From Antedon mediterranea (lineage: Eukaryota > Echinodermata > Crinoidea > Comatulida > Antedonidae), in NCBI RefSeq assembly GCF_964355755.1, contig NC_092677.1:13600601-13664600 (forward strand): DNA of 64,000 nt, given 5' to 3'. Position 1 is the stretch's first letter; each line of letters starts with the position of its first letter. Of this stretch, positions 48,001 through 59,035 are shown one piece after another. Below the pieces are notes generated by a model. The model was not told where the DNA came from, made no database searches, and worked only from the letters and a program-made list of their open reading frames with translations. The position numbers and the translations under genes were made by a program.

Positions 48001-49304
48001 GGCATTTTTATAAAATTGACATATTAATAATTGAAATATTATTATTAAACAGATTTAAGCATAAAAGTAGATTGTTACTATATTCTTTGAAAGTGACGAA
48101 ATCAATATGTTGATATAAAGTTTGCGGTACACCACATATTTTTTTCTTTTCTAGTTTCTTGACATTTCGATCAATATACTTCAGTAGTCCTTGGAGTATT
48201 GATTAAAACATTGAGAAACTCAACAGTTCTTTTCAGAACCAAATATACATGGTGTACCGCAAACTTAGGATTAACATAGATCGTTACTGTTACGGATTTA
48301 GGAGACAGTGGATTTCTATCATCGGTAAACCAGTGGCTCCAGTGTCACATCTCTGATTTTGAATCACATGTACCTTGATTGGTTTAATGAAAATGTCCAA
48401 AATTTCAGTTCAAAATTTGCAATAGTTCAAAAGTTACATTACAAAAGTGCCACGCCCATCTCTATTTGGGATAAATGTGATTACATTTTCAGCAAAATCA
48501 GAGATGAGGACCCTGGAAATTTCTGTTAAATTGGTTGATTTGGCATGGAATGACACAGTATCCAAACTGGCTTTTTTTTTACCAAGACCAAGTGAAGCAG
48601 ATTTTAATCAAATGAATTCAAATTCACTGAGAGGCAATTATCAAACAAGTGTAGTTTACGTATTGCTATGGATAATTTACTTTATAATGGGCACTTCCCA
48701 ATAACTGCATATCAAAGCAAAATTTTATTAGACACAAAACTTGACAGAAACAACTAACATGTTAAACATACATTATTCACAAGAAGTAAATGAGGGATGA
48801 CCATGTCCAAAAGTTAAAGAAAGAGTATAGATGAACAACATTTAAAATGCTTTGTGTTTAATTTGGAACTACATACAAAAGAATGATATGTTGTGTTAAA
48901 ATATCAAAAGTGAATATTAAAAAATAAAGATTTTAAATAATAAGATTTTATATTTTTCATATTTAAAAATAATGCATTACACAGATTGTTCCATTTTATT
49001 CAGAGGAAAATGTATCTATTTATTAATGGAAGTATAGGATAGAAATCCTTCGTAGTTTACAGACAACTTTGTCCCAGAATCTTTAGGCTGGGATGTAAAT
49101 TTCATCCACAAACCAAAAGATTAAAAGTGAGCATGGGAGGTAGAGAGCAAACTTGATTGTTGGGTGGGTCTGCTCTGAATCTCTCTCAACACTACAAGTT
49201 GGCACCGGTTCCACCCAATGGAATACCACACCTAATCTTTTCCACTGTTTCTGTTACAATACCTACCCAATTCCTTGACCATTTGGTGTTGGTTGATGCT
49301 CCAT
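45051..49304 (-). CDS. hnRNP C/RALY-type RRM plus C2H2 zinc finger protein, paralogue A
   Basis: Probable nuclear RNA-binding protein. Coding exons (minus): 49304-49267, 47971-47939, 46493-46192, 45703-45628, 45379-45300, 45178-45051; 218 residues, all phases consistent. One RRM of hnRNP C/RALY type: RNP2 LFIGNL at 62-67, GNLNTGLVTR, RNP1 KGFGFVQF at 94-101, ending in a conserved DLHIANEPDRERPKGF stretch. A basic nuclear signal PPAKRKKDE is at 166-174. The C-terminal finger CSICDEITHTAWQLIKHAATIH (C183, C186, H199, H204, given as C-x2-C-x12-H-x4-H) resembles the first finger of BCL11 proteins. The N-terminus is short and polar (MEHQPTPNGQGI). An acceptor just before the ATG implies a 5' noncoding exon. 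HNRNPC itself lacks this finger, so I give no symbol. Paralogue B lies 4 kb upstream in the direction of transcription. Confidence 0.9.
45888..46034. mobile_element. GGTTCCCACTAG-family inverted-repeat MITE
   Basis: GCTTGGTTCCCACTAGAGAT at 45891 and GCATCTCTAGTGGGAACCAA near 46010 are reverse complements around a body with CCAATCAC-like words. In an intron of paralogue A. A TTAA lies at the right end. Confidence 0.8.
47228..47475 (+). repeat. tRNA-derived SINE, family 2 (most complete)
   Basis: A box TAGCGCAGTGTGTTG, B box GGGTTGGAATCC, body CCAGGTGTACAAATGGGTAC and GATTATTAGCTGCATTATGG, and a LINE-like tail CAGTGCTTTATAAATCTTTA. In an intron of paralogue A. Confidence 0.8.
48119..48270. mobile_element. 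inverted-repeat element, 150 bp
   Basis: AAGTTTGCGGTACACCA at the left and TGGTGTACCGCAAACTT at the right are exact reverse complements. A second inner inverted pair involves TTGAGAAACTC and TTTCTTGACATTTCGATCAA. In an intron of paralogue A. Confidence 0.75.
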
Positions 49305-49319
49305 CCTGTTTATAATATA

Positions 49320-51060
49320 GAAAAAGGTAAACATTACAGAATAATATAGATAAAACATATATCCACATTTAAGCTATTGAAATTACATGGTTTCGTTTCA
49401 TTTGCATATTCTGTAATTTAATTTAAACTGATTTTTGTTGTTGTTGATTTGGTAACATTTATTTAAACCAACAGAACATAAATAACAACATTTGGAATAC
49501 AATATGTGAAATAAATTTGAAGATGATATACAGTAAAGGATATAATAATATTTAATAATAATAATAATAATACATGAGGATAAGATTAATTATATTCTAT
49601 TGGTTTGGATCATAAATACAAGTTCAACAAACTTTTCTGGAAATGGTTCGATTTAAGGAGAGGCAGTTCCGAGTTACAGTACTTGGTATTTTAACAGATT
49701 TAAACTAAATTGATTTCAAATGCACTGCAGCTTGTATTCGGTGATGTTCAGAAAGCACTTTTGCTCATGTCTCTATAGACAGGCAGAAAAACAGAAATAC
49801 TATTTATACCTGTTTAGTGTACTTAATTGACAGAGAGCTACACACACTGTTGTTACGCTTTTTTATTCATCAGTTGAAACGTGAATTCTATATATATCAT
49901 TGAATATATACATGGCATTGTAACATAAATCTCTTTATTCACCTCATAAACAAACAAAAACAAGCAAGGAGTAAAAACATTTTTTTTTAACGATGAAAGG
50001 GATCTCTAAGAAGCCCCAAGGGGCTTGTGATAGGAGGCCCACTAAAAACTAGTTACATTAATTAAGATACAGTAAAAAGAATAAATAAACAAATAGACCA
50101 TTAATTATAACAGGGGACGCGCATTGTTAGGGAATACCATTGCCAGGACAACCAAATACCTGATTTGTGTATGTGTTGCTCAGAGACAAACACATACACA
50201 AATAAAAAAAAACATGTGTCAACAAAAACAAGTTTTGTGCATTCACTGACCCAATACCAGCAGAGTACAAGTCGTTACAGAGCCTATTTGATTGGCCAGT
50301 AATGTCTACCAACATAACCTTGTATCTTAACAACAGGGCTAACAATTTGTATTTGTTAACCAAGATTTTTCAATGCGAAATAACGATAATGCAGTACCCC
50401 AATTCCTGGAAAATGCAGAGTAACATTAATACTGGCATATAGTATAGTATAATATTCAACTAGCTAACAGAAAAAAATCAAAACTAGTAATACAGTCAAT
50501 GAAACAATAAGTATAACAGTGTCTGTACACGTACAATTATTTATTGTTATAAAATTTGCACAATTCTTACTTACGAAAAAAAAATTAACAAAAGCAATTA
50601 GTGTAAAAATAAAACACATTCACTATAAAGCATATTACAAATTGATATTACCTATGTTGTTGCTGAGGATGAAAATAATGATGATGATGATATTATGCAA
50701 TAAATTTGAATAAAATGTTGTATTTGTGTTAGAATTCCGTGTTGCACACAAGAGTTAGTTTATCACTGCTACAGGTCTAATGTTAATATTACGAATAAAT
50801 ATCAATAAAAAATGAATTTCATAAAGTTTATCTTTTAATGATTAATACTTCTGATGGAGAATCAACATTTATCTGGTAAACTTGATTGATTATTGATACT
50901 ATTCAGTATTTTTAATTAATCATCAAATAGAAAATGTTACCAAATACAAAATAATTAAAAAATTAACTTTTTCACTACTGCTATTTATTGATGATTAATA
51001 TTCCACACATAGATATGCTGTGTATTAAGTGATAATAACTCAGTGATGCAACTGTCTGTC
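49320..51060. other. region between paralogues, no gene recognised
   Basis: Downstream part of the spacer 5' of paralogue A; its noncoding first exon may be here. A hairpin AAGCCCCAAGGGGCTT with GGAGGCCCACT at about 50010-50045 looks like a retroelement end. The rest is AT-rich. Confidence 0.4.
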
Positions 51061-51199
51061 TTAAGCTCTGTCTACACTATCAAACTTTATGGACAAAAAA
51101 TGTGATGTGCCCATATATGGACATGGTAATATCACTACCATATTTGGGCACATCACACCTTTTTTGTCAAACAAGTCTGATAGTGTAGACAGAGCTTAA
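51061..51199. mobile_element. MITE with TTAA flanks (GCTCTGTCTACACTATCAAA family)
   Basis: Element 51065-51195, 131 bp, near-palindromic, with TTAA at both ends. Sister of the copy in an OSGEP intron at 11843-11983. Confidence 0.85.
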
Positions 51200-53015
51200 T
51201 GTATTGAAGTGGAATTGACTGTTCTTGTTGATGGTGTAGTTCAGAAGAGTCCTCCTATAGGTCGTATGTTAAAGATGTACAAGATGATGAGTATTGAGAC
51301 AATATTAACACTAAAAAAAAATGTTTGTTGTCATACTAATATAAGAAATTATCCTATAATGATAGTGGTTAACATGACAAATAATTTGATTATAGTCAAA
51401 CCAATGCTGCTAAATTATTAAGCTATTTACATATATAAAGCAATGTTACTTTTTTTTTAAACAGTGTTATCATCACTTCTGATAAAAAAAATTTTGAGTA
51501 ACTGTAATAAATTTAATGCTTTTTTTTTCCAACACTGTCTACCCCTTTCCCGCCCATCAATGTTCACCCCTCAAACATATTTTTCGTCACACTACGTTAT
51601 TCCAATCTCCCCACTATATCTTCTTTACAAAAAAATGGATCTTGTTATCGCTATTATTGGTCAACATACAACGTCTGCGAATTTCAGGAATTTTTACAAG
51701 GTGAAAAGCGGTCTTTGAATAAGAAACAAAGAGAAACAGGAGTGCCATCGTTAAGTTGCACTTAAAACACCTGAAATAAATAAAATAAATAAACTAAAAA
51801 ACTAATAAATAAATACAGAAATAAAAAACATAACATAAATAATAAATATCCCCATACCAAGTGTGGAAAAACATGTTATACAAGTCTTTAAACAATAGTG
51901 TAGTGTATGTTAAATTGGTATTTTGATATCCTTTAGGTGTTGTATTTTAGCAATTAATACCATATTAAGTCCATAGAGCAAAACCTCAGACATAGAGGAG
52001 GATGAGCTCTGTTTCACCCCTTAAAAAATGGCATTTTGTGGCATCCTGATTTTATCAGGAAAGACTGTCTATATTTGATTGATTCAGTCAGGACACCAAC
52101 ACCCAGAACAATCGCATGGTGTCTGAAATCAAGCCTAAAATAAAAATATTGGTACAGTATCATATTCCATATTGGAATCACACTCGTGCCAAAAAGTATG
52201 CATCTAGACTACTGTATAAAACAAACACAGTTTTCAGTAACTAATTTATAAATTTATCAGAGCAGCCTTACTGTATGACATCAGTAAGATGGCTATAATA
52301 TTCTTCATTGGCTTTGTAAGTGTCGCATAGTGTAATTCATTGGCACTCTATTATTTACAGTATAGACACTTATCTATTGCGGGAAAATTGGTAAAAGATG
52401 ATTTAACCACCTTTCACTTTTTAAAAAATATATATTATTTTCTTATTCTATGTTGTACAGTATTTAACTGGTGAATGCTATTCAAATAGTATACTCTACA
52501 CTTAAAATAATAATTTATCCATTAAGCACCATTTTACATTCTTTTTGTGAAATACTTTATTTCATTGTATGAGCAATTTCTGAATGTTATTTAATTGTTT
52601 TGACAAATCTGATATCATTTTTAAATCCTTGATGATCAATAAATGTAACTTAACATTGTTACCAATTGGCCTTATGGTCATGTTTATACTGTGTGCAATA
52701 CTGTATTGGTTACTAACTGTAGTTATAAAACTAGATGTAAATAAGTTATTATTTTATTTGGCACTACATTATGAAGGTGATAACTCCAATAATCAGGTGT
52801 TTGGTTTCTAGTAAAAGCCTAGCACCTAATAATTGAAAAAAAGATGTTCATATTTACTTCAAGAAACGGTCCGTAGTGTGCAAATAACATGTAGAAATCT
52901 ATTTATTTTATATAGCTCTGCTTATGAATTGAGCTTTTCATCAAGTCAAATGTGCAGTATATATATATATATATTATATTTAATTTCTTTCCAATTAATT
53001 AAGATAAGATAAATC
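51200..53015. other. AT-rich spacer, no gene recognised
   Basis: Chance ORFs only (for example 51464-51718 and 52584-52811). Simple AT runs near 52965. Confidence 0.4.
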
Positions 53016-53021
53016 TTTATT
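53016..53021 (-). terminator. paralogue B polyadenylation signal
   Basis: AATAAA on the minus strand, about 243 bases past the stop of paralogue B. Confidence 0.6.
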
Positions 53022-53263
53022 GTCATGAACACAACAAGGCAAACATGAAATTTGTTAATTACATAATCAATCATTATTGCTCCAATGTTAAGCAACATAC
53101 AGTATAATGTTATGGGTTATCCTCATGATACTTCATTAAAACCATTTTCTTACAATTATGTCAGAGTACGGTATTATAACATTTTCAAAATAAACTAAAC
53201 ATTGATGTTTAAAATTGTAAATTGTGAAAAAAAACCAGAAACATACACACCTTATTAGTCTGT

Positions 53264-56200
53264 TTATGTTGGTATTGGCTTCTCCATAAAGATTTGAATA
53301 TCATGGGTTTTGTGGGCATGCTTAATTAATTGCCAGGCTGTTTGAACCTTGACCTTGCAGATACTGCACTGCCATTCAGGTGGTTCTGCATGAGGAAGAA
53401 AACATGAATTGGTCTCCAAAATAAAAAAAATAATTTATAGAAATATATTGATTATTGATATTTTAGCCAAATTCTACTATGCAAATTGTTGAATTCACAA
53501 AAAGCAAAAATGTCCTTACAGTTGTGAATCGGTAAGTTGGAAAAATTGGTAAGGTAAGTAAACTAAAGCTCAGACTACACTATCAAACTTTACTATCAAA
53601 ATGTGATGGACACAATGACATCATATCACTACTATATTTAGGCACATCCTTTTGTAAAACTATTTTGTAAAACTATTTTGATAGTGGAACAGAAAACAGA
53701 GCTAACATTTTCCATGAAATTGACACATTCACAGATTTTGTTTAACAAGTAGACAGAAATAGTCCGCATACGATTACTTAGGTTTGTGTTTCCGCCAAAA
53801 ATTCCACGTACAGTATTTCAGCAAGCCTCATTATAATCTAAATTTTTTACTTCTTATTTACAAAATATGTTTGACACAAATGGGGTCATTTGCTAAGACG
53901 ATTTTGTTTTGCATTTACAACGGTGCATAGTAGAAAAAGCATTTTGTGTTAAAAGATATTTTTTGAAAATGTGGAAAATTGTATAAAAAATACTGCAGTT
54001 TGTAACAACATCTATTCTCCAAACAGATGGACAACAGACATTCTTTCAAATACAAATAAAAGTCTTCATTAAATTTACATTATATTAGTTATAAAAAAAA
54101 TCTCTTAGAAAAAGACCTAAATAAGCGGTAATAAATTATGAAAAAAATGAAAAAAAAAAAAGATAAAAAAATGACTACCTCCTGAAAATCAAAGACATTA
54201 AAATACATACCGTCTGCTTCTTTTTTGTCTTCGATTACAATATTTGTGGAATCATTAAACCTTTTCATCCTCTTTCTTGTTGGCTGATTGCCATTTGCCC
54301 CACTACAGGGTTGTACTGGGAGTTGATGTGGGTCCACATACCCACTATATAAAAAATCAGTGCCGAAAAAAAAAATATAGGAAGATGGTTAAGACATTTG
54401 TTCAACCGTACATACAGTACTGTAGCTGCACCTGCGCAAATAGAAACCTGGCGTGGAAAACGTATTGTACTTGGTATCAGCCCCTGGCATGGCTCAAGGT
54501 GGTATATTAACACCTGGCAACATGGCAAAGTATGTTGTATGGTATGACAGAGGTGCTCAATGTGGGACAGTATTACAACATCTGATATGACAAAGGTGTT
54601 GTACAACAACACCTGTCATGGCAAAGTGTGTTAGTTGGTAACACAACACTTGGTATGACAAAGGTGCTCAATGTGGGACAGTATTACAACACCTGATATG
54701 ACAAAGGTGTTGTACAACACCTGGCATGGCAAATTGTGTTAGTTGGCAACAACACTTGGCATGACAAAATGCTTAATGTGGGACTGTTTGCAACACCACG
54801 GCAAAGGTAGTCAATGTGGCACAATATTACAACACCTGATATGACAAAGGTGCTAAATGTGGAACAGCATTAAAGCACCTGTGTTGTACAACACCTGAAA
54901 TGGTAAAGTGTGTTAGTTGGTAACAACACCTGACATGACAACGTTGTTTAATGTGGCATAGTACAGTATTACAACCGACAATGTTCATGAAAAAATGTTG
55001 ACATACTGTAAAAAAGTCACCTAGAAAAAGTATAATAAAAGATCTAATTGATAAATGAAGATGGATATGATTTTTAACCAACATTTCACTGCTATAGTGA
55101 TGAATACATGGTCATAGATGTCAATTTATATTGTCCGCCATTTTAAGATGTTCAGTCCTAAAATTTTATTTTTTTTAAAGTTTAACTTGTTTTTTTCCAC
55201 GATTTCAACTGGCTGATTATATCGAAGAGGAACAACTTATTTTGCGACTTTATTAATGTGAATCAAATAGGAACTGAAAAATATATAGCAGTCAATTTTT
55301 CAGGTAGAAAGTCTTAAATTACCTAAATGATTCTCCCTGAATCTTTCTAAATCCTTTTGGTCGATTCTTGTCTGGATCACTTGCTATTCGAAGATCTAGT
55401 GAGATAAATAGCAATAATTTAAATAGGGCACAACAAACATGTTTGGCATGTATACATTTGTACAGTATCAAAGATATTTATTGGCACAACGCAGAGGCCT
55501 GGTGTAGGGACACTAAAAGTGATGGCTTTTTATTCCTCCTGGGCCCTGTTCAGGGGCCCCTTAATCCCTAATACGCCACTGAAGACATTACAGGATAGAC
55601 TAAATAGGAATTACACTAACAGTTTTCTGCACGCCAGTTCATTTGGCTGAATGGTACTGTATAGACTTGTTGAACTGGAACTATCGGTTTATCACATTTA
55701 GAGGGTTAGGTTAAATTGGGAAATATTGTGTATCTTGCAGGCAATCTCTCTGAGAAAGTCTTTGGGGAAAAAATCAGCCTGGTAGTTAGCTTTGAAGAAG
55801 CTGTTTGTAAAAAAAAGAAGACTGTAATTTTACAATCATTAAATTAAACCCGCATCGTCTGTAGTGTAAGAATCTTATTTCAAATTCTTATAAGATAATA
55901 CTTAATGTTAAAAGAACATTACAAAATAATGCTTACTCAATTGTTTAAGTGCCATAACCCTGCCTTGTTAAAGGGACATTACACAATAATGCTTACCTAA
56001 TGGTTGAGATGCCATAACCCTGCCTTGTTCTTCATTCACAGCCTTTATAGCACTATTTTCATTGTTGTACTGAACAAATCCAAAACCATTGTGTAGGGAA
56101 ATGCCTAAAATCTGTCCATATTTACCAAAGGCATGTTGAATATCAGGCCTCTTAACAACTCCAGTGTTCAGATTTCCAAGAAAAACTCTCGACGCCTTTG

Positions 56201-56435
56201 ATTTGGGATCATTACTGTTGGTTATGTTGTTTCCTCCAAATTGACCACCTATGCCACCTATGCCGCCAATACCACCCGCTGCTCCACCTCCCCCTCCCAT
56301 CATTCCTGCACCCCCATAATTGTGCATTGGTCCTGGACCATGCCCCATGCCGTAGCCTCCATTGTATCCACCCATGTTACCATAATGGCCGCCGTGATGG
56401 GCACCATGGCCACCACTGTATCCTCCACGATTCAT
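53264..56435 (-). CDS. hnRNP C/RALY-type RRM plus C2H2 zinc finger protein, paralogue B
   Basis: Coding exons (minus): 56435-55997, 55395-55323, 54344-54211, 53385-53264; 255 residues with clean phases. Residues 1-70 are Gly/His/Tyr/Met-rich (GGYNGGYGMGHG, GGIGGIGGIGG), a likely disordered region typical of hnRNPs. The RRM follows, with RNP2 VFLGNL at 84-89, RNP1 NGFGFVQY at 116-123 and the RRM-end DLRIASDPDKNRPKGF. Next come SGYVDPHQLPVQP and a basic signal TRKRMKR at 193-199. The C-terminal finger CSICKVKVQTAWQLIK with H238 and H243 is C-x2-C-x12-H-x4-H. After the RRM the intron phases (1, 2, 1) are the same as in paralogue A, so the two arose by gene duplication. The finger shares TAWQLIKHA with A. 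A 3' splice site four bases before the ATG implies an upstream noncoding exon, perhaps near 63400. Confidence 0.92.
53568..53705. mobile_element. decayed GCTCTGTCTACACTATCAAA-family MITE
   Basis: AAAGCTCAGACTACACTATC at the left and GATAGTGGAACAGAAAACAG at the right. In the last intron of paralogue B. Confidence 0.65.
54490..54980. repeat. tandem repeat, about 110-bp unit, 4 copies
   Basis: Units contain TGACAAAGGTGCTCAATGTG, then GGGACAGTATTACAACACCT, then GGCAAAGTGTGTTAGTTGGT. Starts near 54541, 54651 and 54757, with later units deleted in part. In the intron of paralogue B between 54344 and 55323. Confidence 0.8.
55907..56029 (-). repeat. 60-bp tandem duplication carrying the RRM-exon donor
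   Basis: Lines up at exactly 60 bases: GCCATAACCCTGCCTTGTT occurs at 55951 and 56011, and ATAATGCTTAC at 55926 and 55986. The right copy holds the true end of the RRM exon and its donor. The left copy is intronic and keeps a second good donor (TTGA/GTAAGC). Confidence 0.9.
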
Positions 56436-56439
56436 GGTT

Positions 56440-57250
56440 CTGAAAACAATATAGAATTGCCTGTCCATATTAATCATTCATAAATTTGATTAGACAATTT
56501 TGGGTCACATGATATTTTTTTTTTTCTCTTTCATGGGGCCAACCCACTTTTATTTCATTCTTCATATTACACATTGTAGTTATATATAGAAATTGTATAA
56601 AATGTCATTAAAAAAAAATGTTAAATATATATATATATATAATAAAAATTAAAATAATAATGAAACAATTAAAAATTAATACATGTAATTTTAAGAAATA
56701 CAAGTTAATAATTTTCTTTTTACGTTACCCCATTTCTTTTTTGCCTTGTTTATGTTACAAGCATATTGATTCTGTATAAGATTTTTTAGCTCAAATCGGA
56801 ACAAGTTCCAGACGACTTTTGATTTAATTTTTGAATGCTTTTCTAATGATTTAATAAAATTTGTTTTATAAATACAAAAAGTAAACAATGATAATAATTC
56901 ATTGACATTTTCACTTTTTGTGCATGATTGATATTAAATATTATTTATATTTAACTCATGTCATGCAGTTTTTTTTCGTCTAGGGTTTGTCATAAAACAA
57001 GTTCTTTTACCTCAAATTCCGATCCCTGAAACAGCTATTAATTCTACCATTGAACTAATTGTAAATGAATGCATGTTTTTTCCATTCATTATTTGTATAT
57101 TTATAAATTAATTCACCACTTTTTATCATCAAAGCCATTGTAGGATAGAATAAAGCTAAAAATGAGGCGTCATTTTGATGGAGTAGTGCACCCTCAATAT
57201 GCTGGAAAGGAGCATCCTTTTCCATAATGAGTGTATAGAACAATGATATT
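56440..57250. other. AT-rich DNA, no gene recognised
   Basis: Upstream of the paralogue B start codon. Simple AT run near 56628. Chance ORFs only. Confidence 0.4.
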
Positions 57251-57254
57251 TTAT

Positions 57255-57828
57255 ATAGCCGAAGGCTAGATGTGTAACAACAATGTTATCGAAGTGATTC
57301 TCCATGGAGAGGAAACCAACAAGATGGCGGCTGTAATCGACCAATCAGATACATATGCCCTGCGCAGTATGCACTGCTATACGCATGTGTTGAGCCTATC
57401 TGCATGAGAAAGATATGCAACGCACCGTATTAAGCCTATAAACAAGACGTCATATGGCTGCATCCGGTTTAAAATTAAAAAATCCGGCTCTATAGCTTTG
57501 AGGACATGTCCCTGTAGTATATTCATGCCAAATCCCAGCTCAATACTACAAATAAATAAGGGAAAATGAAAATGTCGGATGGAAGAGAAGATGAGAGAGT
57601 CCTAGACTCAGGTACCCCGAGTAAAAACTTCACTGTGCTTTGATAAGAATTGTTTTGTAATTTATGTGGTCCTAATGAATTATAATACTTAATAGATATC
57701 ATTTTTTATAATAAATAATGTTTTTGAAAAAATTTACAGTCGCCATCTTGTTGGTTCCCCCTCCTGTTGGAATCACTTTTCAGTCTGGAGTACGCCCACA
57801 AGCCTTTGGCTTATTACATCTCGCTGGT
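57255..57828. mobile_element. 570-bp element with about 80-bp imperfect terminal inverted repeats
   Basis: The left arm has GAAGTGATTC, GGAAACCAACAAGATGGCGG and CTGTAA. The right arm is its reverse complement (GTCGCCATCTTGTTGGTTCC, GGAATCACTT) with the outer words AGCCGAAGGCT and AGCCAAAGGCTT. There is no transposase ORF in the 400-bp middle. CAAGATGGCGGC inside the arm is the YY1 consensus. Confidence 0.75.
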
Positions 57829-57829
57829 A

Positions 57830-59035
57830 TAGAATAATATGCAACCACCACTTTTTGGCCCGAAGATGTTTCAGCTCAGTATAGAGATTTACCAATCGTG
57901 ACCCTTCAACACCTGCCCTAAAATACCATCACCAACTCCAGAAATGTCTCATGTCAGATGTGAAAGACTAAATATGAGTGGTTTTTGGCATGGTCCTGTG
58001 TTTTTTCTCCCAATCTTTAGACTAATCTTTTAAAGGAAATTCAATCTATTATCTAAAATTAGTTTGCAATACCGTGTTTGAGCTCTAGGTCTACTTTGTA
58101 CTATGCATACTTCGTTAATTTATAGTTTTTTTTAAATATATTTGTCATTATTCACATTAATATATACTAAAATTAAATAAATTCTACCTGGAGGCCAAAT
58201 TAAATTTACTGAATGGTGACCACCATCCATTCATACTTTTTATGTATGTTGTGTGGAGAAATGTTATATTTAAATTTTGAATGTATTTTGAGAGTACTAA
58301 AGATGTATTGCATGTATGTTGAATCACTCTTTTAACAATAAATAATCATTTCAATTTCTGTAGCACAATTCCAACCATCATCGTTCATAGCGATGGACAT
58401 ACTGCACAGTAGATGTTACCTGTACACAGTTCAGATACTGTATGCTTCAAAAGAGTGCGGCTAATTCGAGTGGTCTCTTGTCTGAAAAAGATTGTGGCTG
58501 TGTAAACTAGAAAAGTACTACTAATTTTATGTGCATAGGATTTATAGTCCTTAAAGGCCAGGTACGGGCAAAAAATTTCTATTGATCATACATTCCAATA
58601 ATTATCGATCTATAGTTTTCCCTATGTTTCATAATTTTTGGGATTTTATTTGTGTTACACGAGCTTGTTGAAAATAAGCACTTTCATATCAGTTCAAATT
58701 ACACAGTAAAATCTTTATTCTTTTGTACACAAATTTTGTAAATAGAGAGGCATTTTAAAAAGCTATGAAAAAATAAATGGTGTGGTAAAAAATGTTATCA
58801 GATGACTAAATATAGGTAATATAACTTGAATATTACATTTCTGATATTTTTATTCAACTTCAGATTTTTATTTTCATGCTATAGCAAAAATTATCCACTG
58901 TATATCCACCATCTTTTTTCACTGTCTAGGGAGTCACCAGACATGTTATTACATTAGGTTAACTACCTAACTACTGAAAAAAAGTCTTCCTGGTTTTTAT
59001 GGAAGAATTTTGCCAAATTTGTATTTGACCATGTA
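57830..59035. other. no gene recognised
   Basis: AT-rich, no long ORF. The words TAAAGATGTATTGCATGT near 58300 echo the end of the AGATGTATTG MITE but no partner end is seen. Confidence 0.4.

Noticed and set aside
56198-56483. 80-codon plus ORFs
   Set aside because: Antisense shadows of the Gly-rich exon of paralogue B.
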